NCBI GenBank assembly: GCA_963704855.1
Contig: CAVPHY010000028.1
Span: 310,001 to 374,000 of the forward strand
Direction of reading: 5' to 3'
From: SZUA-36 sp963704855
GTDB lineage: Bacteria; Pseudomonadota; Gammaproteobacteria; Xanthomonadales; SZUA-36
Length of the DNA: 64,000 nt
Shown: positions 48,687-57,713 of the stretch, one piece after another
Position numbering within the stretch: the first letter of the stretch is position 1
How the letters are laid out: every line of letters begins with the position of its first letter
The notes under the pieces: generated by a model
Databases searched by the model: none
Seen by the model: only the letters and a program-made list of their open reading frames with translations
Told to the model about the DNA's origin: nothing
Translations under genes and position numbers: made by a program

Positions 48687-50780
48687 ATGCATTGTGTGAC
48701 CCGTTTCCGCTATAAGGCGTTCATCAGTTACAGCCACAGGGACGAGCGTTGGGCCCAGTGGCTTCAACGCGCGCTGGAACGTTATCGCATCCCTAAATCC
48801 CTGGTTGGCAAGCAGACCGAATATGGTGAGATACCATCCCGCCTGGGTTCGGTTTTCCGGGACCGCGAAGATCTCTCTTCCGCTGCAAGTCTTACAGATA
48901 CCGTGCAGCATGAACTTTCATCCGCCGAGACACTCGTGGTTATCTGTTCACCTGCATCGGCTCAATCCCGTTGGGTGAAAGAGGAAGTCAGGGCCTTCAG
49001 GGAGCTTGGCAGAAAAGACCGCATTTATGCGCTGATCGTAGATGGTGATCCGCAAAGTGACGATCCCGAGTTGCAATGTTTCCCCTCCACCCTGGTTGCC
49101 GGTGATGATGGTTCGACACTCGAGCCTTTGGCGGCAGATGTACGCAAATGGGCCGATGGCAAGGTATTGGGAAAGCTCAAACTGGTTGCCGGTATCCTTG
49201 GAATACGTCTGGATGAGTTGCGTCAGCGCGAGATGCATCGCCGTCGTCACCAGCTTGTCTCGGTGGTGGCGGGTGTGTCTGCCGTGGTGTTGCTGACTGC
49301 GTTTTTGTCTATGAGCGCCATCAGCAATCGCAAGGTTGCGGATCAACGGCGCGCCAACACCGAGGACCTGGTCAGCTTCATGTTGGGTAAGCTGGAAGAC
49401 CTGAGCCCGGTAGAGGGGCTGGATGTTATCGACGAGGGTGAGGAGGAGATGCTCCGTTCAACCGAGCAGTGGGCATTTCAAAACCTCGATGATGAGGCAT
49501 TACTCGAACAGGCGCTGGAATGGAGGGAAGAGGGCATTGCAGCACGTAGCAGGAAGGACGGCCCCGCTGCCATGGCGGCTTTTAAACGGTCACTTGCCGC
49601 GTTGGTCAATCTGTATCTGCGCGATAAGGACAATCCGGACAGTCTTTTCGAGGTGGGGCAGGCAGAATTCTGGGTAGGCTACGCACACATGGACAATGGC
49701 GACCTTGACCTGGCGGAAAAATCGATGACCCGCTATGGCGTTGTTGCGCGCCGGCTAATCAACGCCGACCCGAAAAGTGCCGATAATGTCATGGAACTTT
49801 CGTACACGCTGATGAACCTGGCGGCGATAGAGACCTTGCGTGTCAACGGGGACGAGGATAAGGCAATTTACCTGGCGCAGGCCGCGCTCGAGTACAACCA
49901 GTTGGCGCTGGTGCTGGAGCCGGATGACCCCGGTCGCATGACGGAAATGGCAGGCTCCTATGCCTGGCTCGCCGATGCCTGGCTGGGTGTCTGCAACCTG
50001 GATAAAGCCCGCCAGTCCCGCTCCGAGGGCGCCACCATCATTCAACAGATGCTCGCGAAAAATCCAGCCGACCTGGAACTGCTGATCGATTTGTCACACG
50101 CCATGGGCGGGCTATCAAATGTCCAATACAAGCTTGGACAGACGGAAAAGGCGGAAGAAAGCATCACGGCTTCGGCAACGCTGCTCGACGATGTGATTAA
50201 GGGGCACAGCAATCCAATCAAATTTACCTGGGAGCGGTTGGCGAGGCTTGGAAAACTGGGTTTTTGGATGGTGGAAACAGGTCGTTTGGACGAGGGTCAG
50301 AAACTCATTTCGGAATCAGCGGAATTGATGGCTGAACAGTATGAGCTGGAAGATGATCCTTCATTGGATTCCATGACTGATATGGCGGCTTCCTTGCATT
50401 TCCAGGCAGTAGTGGCCATGGAAACCGGTAACAAAGGGGAAGCGCTGAATTCCAATAACGAAGCCATCCGTGTTTTGTCCCGGGTCGTATCGAAAAGCCC
50501 GGATTCCGTCAGCGCCCAACATGGGCTTGCAAGCGCGCATTTTCAGTACTGGCAACTGAATGCTGCACTCCCGCCAGCCGAATCGCAGACGCTGGTGAAA
50601 GACTATTCCCTGAGCGATCCTCCGGTGAGAAGCTGTGAACTGGCCGATCTGGCGGCGCACCAAGCCGTGATGCGGGGAGATATGGATTCAGCCAGATTCT
50701 ATACGGACTACCTGTTTGGCAAAGGCTACCGGGATCCCGGGTTTATAGGCTTCTGCCAGGCCTATGGAATGTGTGAGTAA
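48687..50780 (+). CDS. TIR-domain membrane protein with TPR-like repeats
   Basis: The 697-residue protein starts with a TIR domain (residues 5-145: YKAFISYSHRDERWAQWLQRALERYRIP, FRDREDLSSAASL, AETLVVICSPASAQSRWVKEEVRAF). One membrane span (VSVVAGVSAVVLLTAFLSM, near 195) follows, then a helical C-terminal half of TPR-like repeats (e.g. AEFWVGYAHMDNGDLDLAEKSM). The TIR domain faces the cytoplasm and TPRs the periplasm. A GTG at 48696 has the better ribosome spacing (AAGGA, 8 nt) than the ATG at 48687. It may be a signalling or defence receptor, or a housekeeping scaffold; NADase activity cannot be judged from sequence alone. Confidence 0.87.
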   Translation: MHCVTRFRYKAFISYSHRDERWAQWLQRALERYRIPKSLVGKQTEYGEIPSRLGSVFRDREDLSSAASLTDTVQHELSSAETLVVICSPASAQSRWVKEEVRAFRELGRKDRIYALIVDGDPQSDDPELQCFPSTLVAGDDGSTLEPLAADVRKWADGKVLGKLKLVAGILGIRLDELRQREMHRRRHQLVSVVAGVSAVVLLTAFLSMSAISNRKVADQRRANTEDLVSFMLGKLEDLSPVEGLDVIDEGEEEMLRSTEQWAFQNLDDEALLEQALEWREEGIAARSRKDGPAAMAAFKRSLAALVNLYLRDKDNPDSLFEVGQAEFWVGYAHMDNGDLDLAEKSMTRYGVVARRLINADPKSADNVMELSYTLMNLAAIETLRVNGDEDKAIYLAQAALEYNQLALVLEPDDPGRMTEMAGSYAWLADAWLGVCNLDKARQSRSEGATIIQQMLAKNPADLELLIDLSHAMGGLSNVQYKLGQTEKAEESITASATLLDDVIKGHSNPIKFTWERLARLGKLGFWMVETGRLDEGQKLISESAELMAEQYELEDDPSLDSMTDMAASLHFQAVVAMETGNKGEALNSNNEAIRVLSRVVSKSPDSVSAQHGLASAHFQYWQLNAALPPAESQTLVKDYSLSDPPVRSCELADLAAHQAVMRGDMDSARFYTDYLFGKGYRDPGFIGFCQAYGMCE

Positions 50781-50783
50781 TTC

Positions 50784-50792
50784 GGGGTCAGG
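50784..50792 (+). repeat. GGGGTCAGG repeat remnant
   Basis: A copy of the GGGGTCAGG word lies in the 23-bp gap between the convergent TIR-TPR and preA stops. It matches the arm of the palindrome at 57154-57238. Confidence 0.4.
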
Positions 50793-50803
50793 AGTCCAGG
50801 CTG

Positions 50804-52072
50804 CTATTTCACCGGGTTATTCGGATGCTCGGTCCAGTTCAGATAGGGCAGGCCGTTATCCACCTCGTTCATCGAGATGCATTTCGGCACCGGGCATACC
50901 AGGTAGCACAGGTTGCAGCCGACGCATTCCTCGTCGATGACCGTGTAGATACGCTTACCGCTATCGTCTTTCTCGGCACTGATCGCCTGGTGCGAGGTAT
51001 CCTCGCAGGCAATGTGGCACAGGCCGCATTCGATACACTTGTCCTGATCGATGGCAGCGATGGTCTTGTAGTTCAGATCGAGATACTGCCAGTCGGTGAC
51101 ATTCGGAATGGCGGCGCCACGGAAATCATCCAGCGTGGCGTAGCCCTTTTCATCCATCCAGTTGGCCAGCCCATCCACCAGGTCATCGATGATACGGAAT
51201 CCATGGTGCATCACCGCGGTACATACCTGCACGCTGCCGCAACCCAGTGATATGTATTCGGCTGCATCACGCCAGTGGCTGATGCCGCCGATACCGGAAA
51301 TCGGCAGGTTACGGGTGTGCGGGTCGCGGGCGATTTCAGAAACCATGCTCAGAGCAATGGGTTTCACCGCCGGGCCACAGTAACCACCGTGGACGCCCTT
51401 ACCTGCGACGGTTGGTGTCGGCGCCATGATATCGAGGTCGATCGAGACGATTGAATTGATGGTGTTGATCAGCGAGACCGCGTCCGCACCACCATCAAAG
51501 GCCGCACGGGCAGGGCGTCTTATATCCGAAATATTGGGGGTCAGCTTGACGAAAACCGGCAGGCTCGTGTGCACCTTGCACCACTCGGTCACTTCCTGGA
51601 TATACTCCGGAACCTGTCCCACCGCGGCACCCATACCGCGTTCGCTCATGCCATGCGGGCAGCCGAAATTCAGTTCAACGCCATCGCAACCGGTTTGCTC
51701 TACCTTGTGCAGAATGTTTTTCCAGGCCTCCTCGGTGCACGGCACCATCAAGGAAACCACCAAAGCCCGGTCGGGCCAGTCCTTTTTGACCGCGGCTATT
51801 TCATCAAGGTTGATCTGCAGGGGCCGGTCGGTGATCAGTTCGATATTGTTGAAACCCATCATGCGGTGGCCGTAAAAATCCACCGAGCCGTAACGTGAAC
51901 TGACATTGACGATCGGCGGGCCATCCTCGCCCAGTGTTTTCCAGACGACTCCGCCCCAGCCAGCCTCGAACGCACGTTCGACGTTATAGCGTTTGTCCGT
52001 GGGCGGGGCCGATGCCAGCCAGAAGGGGTTGGGTGATGAAACCCCGGCGATTTTGCAGCGAAGGTCAGCCAT
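50804..52072 (-). CDS. preA: NAD-dependent dihydropyrimidine dehydrogenase subunit PreA
   Basis: PreA is the flavin-containing dihydroorotate-dehydrogenase-like half of the enzyme that reduces uracil and thymine. The 422-residue protein has the FMN barrel (NPFWLASAPPTDKRYNVERAFEAGWGGVVWKTLG; NFGCPHGMSERGMGAAVGQ, with the conserved catalytic-loop region; ISGIGGISHWRDAAEYI) and a C-terminal ferredoxin domain with CIECGLCHIAC and CVGCNLCYLVCPVPKC for two 4Fe-4S clusters. It overlaps preT by 8 nt. The complex carries out the first step of pyrimidine catabolism. Confidence 0.96.
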   Translation of the reverse strand: MADLRCKIAGVSSPNPFWLASAPPTDKRYNVERAFEAGWGGVVWKTLGEDGPPIVNVSSRYGSVDFYGHRMMGFNNIELITDRPLQINLDEIAAVKKDWPDRALVVSLMVPCTEEAWKNILHKVEQTGCDGVELNFGCPHGMSERGMGAAVGQVPEYIQEVTEWCKVHTSLPVFVKLTPNISDIRRPARAAFDGGADAVSLINTINSIVSIDLDIMAPTPTVAGKGVHGGYCGPAVKPIALSMVSEIARDPHTRNLPISGIGGISHWRDAAEYISLGCGSVQVCTAVMHHGFRIIDDLVDGLANWMDEKGYATLDDFRGAAIPNVTDWQYLDLNYKTIAAIDQDKCIECGLCHIACEDTSHQAISAEKDDSGKRIYTVIDEECVGCNLCYLVCPVPKCISMNEVDNGLPYLNWTEHPNNPVK

Positions 52073-53399
52073 GGTTCAGGTACTCATTGATACTAATGGC
52101 GGCAATTTTGCCATCCTGCACCGCCGTGACGGTCAGGTCTTTACCCGGTGTGCAGTCACCACCTGCCCAGACATCCGGCAGGCTGGTGCGTTGATATTCA
52201 TCCACGCTGATGCGGCCATTGAGCAGTTCGGGTTTTTCATTGCCTTCTAGCGGTATGGCATCAAGTGCCTGGCCGATGGCCTTGAAACACTGGTCGGCTG
52301 GTATTACAAATGTTTCACCCGTACCTGCCAGTTGACCCTGCTCATCTTTTTGGGTGTACTCAAATTCGACCGCGGTCAGTTGGTCGTCATCGCCCAGCAT
52401 GCGATGGGGTTGCGCATGGGTGCGGATCAGCACGCCGTTGGTCTGCGCCACCTGCCGTTCAAACTCCGTCGCGCCCATTTCATCAAAACCACGGCGATAG
52501 GCGAGGGTGACCGATTCCGCACCCAGCTTCTTGATCTGCACAGCGATATCAATGGCCGTATTGCCACCGCCGATCACCACCACGTTGCGCCCGACCGGCA
52601 GGGTTGCGAGGTCTTCCTGGCGTATCAGTTCGATAAAATCGACGGCGTTGTAAACACCATCGACCGTTTCATTATCGACACCCAATGCTTTTACGCTGTT
52701 ATGACCGAGACCGATAAACACGGCATCGTAATTCCGGCGCAGCTCAGACAGGTCAAAATCCTCACCGAGGGTTTTACCAGTTTCCAGGTCGATACCGCCG
52801 ATATCGAGGATATAGGTAATTTCCCTGAAAGCCCGGTCATCCAGCATCTTGTATGCGGCGAGGCCATACTCATTCAAACCACCGGGTTTATCACGCGATT
52901 CATAAATCGTCACCTGGTGGCCGAGCACCGCAAGACGATGCGCACAGGACAGCCCGGCGGGGCCGGCACCCACCACCGCTACTTTCTTGCCACTTACCGG
53001 TGCGCGCTTGAAGAGTTGCATCCAGTTTTTTAATACATGATCCGTGGCATAGCGTTGCAATTGCCCGATCAAAACCGGCTTTTCTTCCGAGGTGTTCTTA
53101 ACACAGACCTGCTCACACAATTCTTCCACCGGGCAGACATTGCCGCAGGTATTACCCATGATGTTTTCGCTGAGGATGGTCTTTGCTGCGCCTTTGACGT
53201 TGCCGCTGGCGATCTTGCGGATAAAGCCCGGGATATCGATACCGGTGGGGCAGGCCTCGACGCAGGGCGCGTCATGGCAGAACAGGCAACGTGCGGATTC
53301 CTGTATGGCCTGTAATTCAGTCAGTGGTTCATGCAGTTCGGAGAAGTTCCGGCTGAGTTCGTCAGGTTCCAGGCGCCCGCAAAGGATATCGGCATTCAT
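52065..53399 (-). CDS. preT: NAD-dependent dihydropyrimidine dehydrogenase subunit PreT
   Basis: PreT is the FAD/NAD-binding electron-transfer half. The 444-residue protein shows the N-terminal iron-sulfur cysteines (SARCLFCHDAPCVEACPTGIDIPGF; NTCGNVCPVEELCEQVC), the FAD-binding Rossmann motif VAVVGAGPAGLSCAHRLA, the NAD motif VVVIGGGNTAIDIAVQ and the C-terminal VWAGGDCTPG. It belongs to the GltD-like family. It overlaps both preA and the permease gene, consistent with a tightly coupled operon. Confidence 0.96.
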   Translation of the reverse strand: MNADILCGRLEPDELSRNFSELHEPLTELQAIQESARCLFCHDAPCVEACPTGIDIPGFIRKIASGNVKGAAKTILSENIMGNTCGNVCPVEELCEQVCVKNTSEEKPVLIGQLQRYATDHVLKNWMQLFKRAPVSGKKVAVVGAGPAGLSCAHRLAVLGHQVTIYESRDKPGGLNEYGLAAYKMLDDRAFREITYILDIGGIDLETGKTLGEDFDLSELRRNYDAVFIGLGHNSVKALGVDNETVDGVYNAVDFIELIRQEDLATLPVGRNVVVIGGGNTAIDIAVQIKKLGAESVTLAYRRGFDEMGATEFERQVAQTNGVLIRTHAQPHRMLGDDDQLTAVEFEYTQKDEQGQLAGTGETFVIPADQCFKAIGQALDAIPLEGNEKPELLNGRISVDEYQRTSLPDVWAGGDCTPGKDLTVTAVQDGKIAAISINEYLNHG

Positions 53400-54847
53400 C
53401 GGGCTCGTTTCCTCATCAGGACGTAATAGACCAGGCTTGAAATACCAAGGCCGATAAACCAGGCGTAGTTGTACAGGTCGACGACAAAGCCGTCACCGGA
53501 ATACAGACCGACATTGGCGAGGAAACCCGGGATATTGGGCAATACACCGAGCACCAGTGCGATGATGGCCATCGGGTTGACACCGGCGTAAATCCCCTTG
53601 CTGCGATACAGGTCTTCCACGTTGAGCGTGGTTTTACGGATCAGGAAATAATCGACCAGGATAATACCGATAACGGGCCCGAGCAGGGCGGAGTAACCGA
53701 TCAGCCAGGTAAATATATAACCGCTGGGGTCCGCAATCAGTTTCCAGGGCATGATGGCAATTCCGATGACACCGGTAATATAACCACCGCGCCTGAAGTC
53801 GATTCTGGACGGCCACAGGTTGGAAAAGGCATTCGCCGGTCCAACCACATTGGCGGCGGCATTGGTGGAGATGGTGGCGATGATGACAGCTATCATCGAG
53901 AAAAATACCACCGTGTGCGATTCAAAACGCCGCACCAGCACCACCGGATCCCAGATGGCCTCGCCGAAAATAATGATGGTTGCACTGGTGACGGCCACAC
54001 CGATAAAGGCGAACAATGTCATGGTGGTTGGCAGACCGGATAACTGTCCTAGCACCTGCCCGCGCTGGGAGCTGGCATAGCGGGTGAAATCGGAAATATT
54101 CAAAGTGAGCGTCGCCCAGAAACCGACCATGGCGGTCAGGCTGGGCCAGAAAAGATTCCAGAACTCAGCCGGTGTTTCAAATTTTGAACCAGCCTCGAGC
54201 ATCGGCCCGAAGCCGTTGGCGCCCTGGTAGGCCCAGGCCAGCAGCGCCAGCCCGCAGATCAACAAAAAAGGCGCGGCGATGTGTTCAAGGATGCGGATCG
54301 AGTTGATGCCCTTCCAGATGAGACCGATATTCATCACCCAGAACAACATGAAACAGGCGAACTGGATCAGGCTGACACCGACCCATTCCGGCATCATCGC
54401 GGGGCCGTCGGCAACGAACGGCCAGATGATCAGCACGATCGTGTAAATGGCGGCCCCGCCGATCCAGGTCTGTATACCGAACCAGCCGCAAGCAACGATG
54501 GCGCGTAACAACGAAGGGATATGCGAGCCCCGCACGCCGAATGAAGCGCGTGCAAATACCGGGAACGGAATACCGTATTTTGTACCCGCATGACCCGACA
54601 GGGACATCGGCACGAAAACGATCAGGTTGCCCAGGAGCACGGTCCACATGGCTTGCTGCCAGCTCATGCCGCCATCGATCAATGATGCCGCGATCATGTA
54701 GGACGGAATATTGACCGCCATACCCACCCACAACGCGAAGAAGCTGATCGCCTTCCAGTCGCGCTGGCCTTCCGGTACAGGTGCTATATCCGGATTGCTG
54801 AGATCCAGTTCGGAGTTGAGGTGGCTGACCAGGTGTTCCTGACCCAC
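53396..54847 (-). CDS. NCS1-family nucleobase permease
   Basis: This 483-residue membrane protein has about twelve hydrophobic segments and the NCS1 (Mhp1/FurE-like) landmarks: WKAISFFALWVGMAVNIPSYMIAASLIDGGMSW, HAGTKYGIPFPVFARASFGVRGSHIPSLLRAIVACGWFGIQTWIGG and TLTLNISDFTRYASSQ. NCS1 transporters import uracil, cytosine, allantoin or hydantoins using a cation gradient. Inside the pyrimidine cluster, uracil or cytosine is the natural guess. It starts 4 nt after the beta-ureidopropionase stop and overlaps preT. Confidence 0.92.
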   Translation of the reverse strand: MGQEHLVSHLNSELDLSNPDIAPVPEGQRDWKAISFFALWVGMAVNIPSYMIAASLIDGGMSWQQAMWTVLLGNLIVFVPMSLSGHAGTKYGIPFPVFARASFGVRGSHIPSLLRAIVACGWFGIQTWIGGAAIYTIVLIIWPFVADGPAMMPEWVGVSLIQFACFMLFWVMNIGLIWKGINSIRILEHIAAPFLLICGLALLAWAYQGANGFGPMLEAGSKFETPAEFWNLFWPSLTAMVGFWATLTLNISDFTRYASSQRGQVLGQLSGLPTTMTLFAFIGVAVTSATIIIFGEAIWDPVVLVRRFESHTVVFFSMIAVIIATISTNAAANVVGPANAFSNLWPSRIDFRRGGYITGVIGIAIMPWKLIADPSGYIFTWLIGYSALLGPVIGIILVDYFLIRKTTLNVEDLYRSKGIYAGVNPMAIIALVLGVLPNIPGFLANVGLYSGDGFVVDLYNYAWFIGLGISSLVYYVLMRKRAR

Positions 54848-54851
54848 GTCT

Positions 54852-55718
54852 CTATAATTCCGTCAATGCACCATAGGTTTCGGGGCGGCGGTCACGATAG
54901 AACTGCCAGGTATTGCGAACCTCGCGTATCAGGTCGAAGTCGAGATCGGCAATAACCATTTCATCTTCGGTCTCACTGGCCTGGGCCACGATCTGGCCAC
55001 GCGGATCGGCGAAGTAGGATGAGCCGTAGAAACGCCCGATATTCCAGGGCGCTTCCTCACCAACGCGGTTGATGGCCGCGATAAAGTAACCATTGGCAGC
55101 GGCGTGCGCCGGTTGCTCAAGCTCCCACAGGTATTGCGAGAGGCCGGCGACGGTCGCGGACGGGTTGAATACGATTTCCGCGCCGTTTAAACCCAGGCAG
55201 CGCGCGCCATCCGGGAAGTGCCGGTCATAGCATATATACACACCCACTTTTCCATAGGCCGTGTCGAACACCGGGTAACCCAGGTTGCCGGGTTTGAAGA
55301 AGAATTTTTCCCAGAACCCGGCGACCTGCGGGATATGGTTTTTGCGGTATTTACCAAGGTAGGCGCCATCGGCATCGATCACCGCCGCGGTGTTGAAGTA
55401 AACCCCGGTCATGTGTTCTTCAAAGATCGGCACGATGATGACCATCTTGTACTTGCGTGCGTATTCGCACATCAACTGGGTGGTCGGGCCATCGGGTATT
55501 TTTTCCGCCGCTTCATACCACTTAACATCCTGTGAAGGACAGAAATACGGCCCGGTAAATATTTCCTGGAAGCAAAGCATCTGCACGCCCTTCTCGCCGG
55601 CCTCTTCGATATAAGGGATATGCGCCTTGATCATGGCCTCGCGGTGCGCCGCCACGCTTTCATCGCCGTGTAGCTTATTGGCCATCTGAACGATGGCAGC
55701 CTTTACCATTCTGGACAT
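54852..55718 (-). CDS. Nitrilase-superfamily beta-ureidopropionase / N-carbamoyl-amino acid amidohydrolase
   Basis: The 288-residue nitrilase-fold enzyme has the Glu-Lys-Cys triad in place: glutamate in MLCFQEIFTGPYF, lysine in KYRKNHIPQ and cysteine in VGVYICYDRHFPDGAR. A second conserved glutamate lies in LWELEQPAHA. The FYGSSYFADPRG segment is typical. It would hydrolyse N-carbamoyl-beta-alanine to beta-alanine, CO2 and ammonia, the third step of reductive pyrimidine degradation. It lies between dihydropyrimidinase (upstream) and the NCS1 permease. Related N-carbamoylputrescine amidases are excluded mainly by context. Confidence 0.9.
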   Translation of the reverse strand: MSRMVKAAIVQMANKLHGDESVAAHREAMIKAHIPYIEEAGEKGVQMLCFQEIFTGPYFCPSQDVKWYEAAEKIPDGPTTQLMCEYARKYKMVIIVPIFEEHMTGVYFNTAAVIDADGAYLGKYRKNHIPQVAGFWEKFFFKPGNLGYPVFDTAYGKVGVYICYDRHFPDGARCLGLNGAEIVFNPSATVAGLSQYLWELEQPAHAAANGYFIAAINRVGEEAPWNIGRFYGSSYFADPRGQIVAQASETEDEMVIADLDFDLIREVRNTWQFYRDRRPETYGALTEL

Positions 55719-55750
55719 AGTCTATTCCCTCGTAGGGTGGTTTTTGTGAC

Positions 55751-57139
55751 TCAAGTATAGGAGCTAAACGGCGGACGTTTCAGATATTTACCAAACCCCT
55801 CACCAACAAACGCTTCTCCCTTATCCACCGCAACCGTACCGCGCAGGATGGTCGTGCGGGTCTTGCCCTGCACCTGCCAGCCCTCGTAGGCGTTGTAGTC
55901 AACGTTCATATGATGGCTGTCCGCAGATATCGTATGTTCGACCTCGGGGTCAAAAATAACAATATCGGCATCAGAGCCAACCGCGATGGTGCCCTTGCGA
56001 GGAAAGAGACCAAAGATTTTGGCAGCACCGGTCGAGGACATTTCAACAAACTTGTTCAGCCCGATGCGGCCTTTTACAACACCTTCGCTGTAGAGCAGTT
56101 CAAAACGGTTTTCGACACCGGGTGCACCGTTGGGTATCTTCGAGAAGTTGTCCTTGCCCATGGCTTTCTGCTCCATGCAAAACGGGCAGTGATCGGTGGC
56201 CACGTGGTGCACGAGGTTCTGGTTCATACCCGCCCATAGCGCATCCTGGTCTTTCTTCTTGCGCAGCGGCGGACTCATGACCACCTTGGCGCCTTCAAAA
56301 CCCTCCCTGAAATAAAAGGAATCATCCAGCAGCAGGTACTGGATACAGGTTTCAACATGTACTTTCTGATTGCGCAGGGTGGCAGCCTTGACCTTCGCGA
56401 GGGTTTCCTCGCAGGTCGTATGCACGATATAGAACGGGCAACCGGTCTCGTAGGCGATATCGATGGCCCGGCCGGCAGCCTCGGCCTCGCAAATGGCCGG
56501 ACGCGAGAGCACGTGGTACTTCGGTGCAGTGTTACCGGCGGCGAGGTTCCGCTGGATATTGCTGTCGATCATGTCGCCGTTTTCTGTGTGCGCGGTGACG
56601 ATACCGCCCAGTTCGACCAGTTCCTGCATCAACTCGTACATCTGCCGGTCATCGATCATCAGGGCGCCTTTGTAAGCCATGAAAATCTTGAAGGAGTTGA
56701 TGCCGTGTTTATTGATAACGTCCGGAAGCTCCTTGCGCGTTTTGTCGTTGAAATCGGTTACGGCGCAGTGGAAGGCGTAATCCCCCACGGCGTGGCCATC
56801 CGCTTTTTTATGCCATGCATCGATGGCTGCCTCGAGGCTGTCGCCCTGGGTCTGGATGGCAAAATCGATGATGGTCGTAGTGCCGCCGTGCAAGCCGGCC
56901 AGCGTGCCGCTTTCAAAGCTGTCACTGGCGTAGGTGCCCATGAACGGCAGTTCCATGTGGGTATGTGCATCAATACCGCCCGGGAACAGGTAGCAGCCGC
57001 CGGCATCGATCACCCGGTCCGCCGCAACATCCAGCCGGCTGCCAATCATCGAGATCAGCTCCCCTTCGATGAACACATCGGCCTGGTAGTGGTCGGTGGC
57101 GGTGACAACGGTGCCGTTCTTGATCAACAATGAGCTCAT
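55751..57139 (-). CDS. hydA: Dihydropyrimidinase
   Basis: The 462-residue amidohydrolase has the zinc ligands HTH in FPGGIDAHTHMELPF, the carbamylated lysine in FKIFMAYKGAL, histidines in VTAHTENGD and VHTTC, and the aspartate in HHVATDHCPF. These are exactly the dihydropyrimidinase/hydantoinase pattern. It opens dihydrouracil to N-carbamoyl-beta-alanine. A good ribosome site (AGGAGA) precedes the ATG at 57139. It is the first gene of the leftward pyrimidine operon, divergent from the cytosine deaminase across a long palindrome. Confidence 0.95.
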   Translation of the reverse strand: MSSLLIKNGTVVTATDHYQADVFIEGELISMIGSRLDVAADRVIDAGGCYLFPGGIDAHTHMELPFMGTYASDSFESGTLAGLHGGTTTIIDFAIQTQGDSLEAAIDAWHKKADGHAVGDYAFHCAVTDFNDKTRKELPDVINKHGINSFKIFMAYKGALMIDDRQMYELMQELVELGGIVTAHTENGDMIDSNIQRNLAAGNTAPKYHVLSRPAICEAEAAGRAIDIAYETGCPFYIVHTTCEETLAKVKAATLRNQKVHVETCIQYLLLDDSFYFREGFEGAKVVMSPPLRKKKDQDALWAGMNQNLVHHVATDHCPFCMEQKAMGKDNFSKIPNGAPGVENRFELLYSEGVVKGRIGLNKFVEMSSTGAAKIFGLFPRKGTIAVGSDADIVIFDPEVEHTISADSHHMNVDYNAYEGWQVQGKTRTTILRGTVAVDKGEAFVGEGFGKYLKRPPFSSYT

Positions 57140-57153
57140 GTTCGTGTCTCCTG

Positions 57154-57238
57154 TATAGCGGGGTCAGGTTGAATTAAACCTCAAATTTGTAAAAATCAAG
57201 TTTAAGTGTACAGTTTAATTCAACCTGACCCCGCTATA
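57154..57238. mobile_element. 85-bp perfect palindromic element with GGGGTCAG arms
   Basis: Two 26-bp arms (57154-57179 and 57213-57238) are perfect inverted copies containing GGGGTCAGGTTG, around an AT-rich 33-bp centre. It fills almost the whole gap between the divergent hydA and cytosine deaminase genes, leaving both ribosome sites outside. The sharp palindrome with GGGGTCAG ends is typical of small transposable palindromes. Because it lies where the divergent promoters must be, it may carry or disturb them. Confidence 0.75.
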
Positions 57239-57250
57239 TAGGACGTCCAG

Positions 57251-57688
57251 ATGGATCAGTTTCTCAAGGCCGCCATAGATGAGGCCAAACAAGGTTTGCA
57301 GGATGGTGGTATTCCGATCGGTTCGGTGATTGTTCACAACGGTGTCATTATCGGCCGGGGGCATAACCGCCGCGTACAACAGGGTAGTGCCGTATTGCAC
57401 GGTGAAATGGACGCATTTGAAAATGCCGGCCGCCAGCCCGCCAACGTTTATCGCGAGTGCAGCTTGTACACGACATTGTCACCCTGTTCCATGTGCAGCG
57501 GCGCCATTTTGCTCTACGGCATACCGAGGGTGGTGATCGGTGAAAACCTCACCTTTATGGGTGAGGAGGCATTGTTACGATCGCGGGGCGTGGCTGTGGA
57601 GGTGTTACAGGACGACACCTGCGTGCAGATGATGAAAGATTTCATCGCCCGGCGACCCGAACTCTGGAATGAGGATATCGGGGTCTGA
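57251..57688 (+). CDS. Cytosine deaminase, yeast FCY1 type
   Basis: The 145-residue protein is a cytidine-deaminase-fold zinc enzyme: HGEMDAFENAGR supplies the histidine ligand and catalytic glutamate, TTLSPCSMCSGAIL the two cysteines. The stretch LLYGIPRVVIGEN and the C-terminal FIARRPELWNEDIGV correspond closely to yeast cytosine deaminase rather than tRNA adenosine deaminase TadA. It converts cytosine to uracil, which then enters the divergent reductive pathway. AGGACG serves as ribosome site 8-9 nt ahead of the ATG. Confidence 0.9.
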   Translation: MDQFLKAAIDEAKQGLQDGGIPIGSVIVHNGVIIGRGHNRRVQQGSAVLHGEMDAFENAGRQPANVYRECSLYTTLSPCSMCSGAILLYGIPRVVIGENLTFMGEEALLRSRGVAVEVLQDDTCVQMMKDFIARRPELWNEDIGV

Positions 57689-57713
57689 CCGGGCCATCCG
57701 ACCCCGGCGCCGG

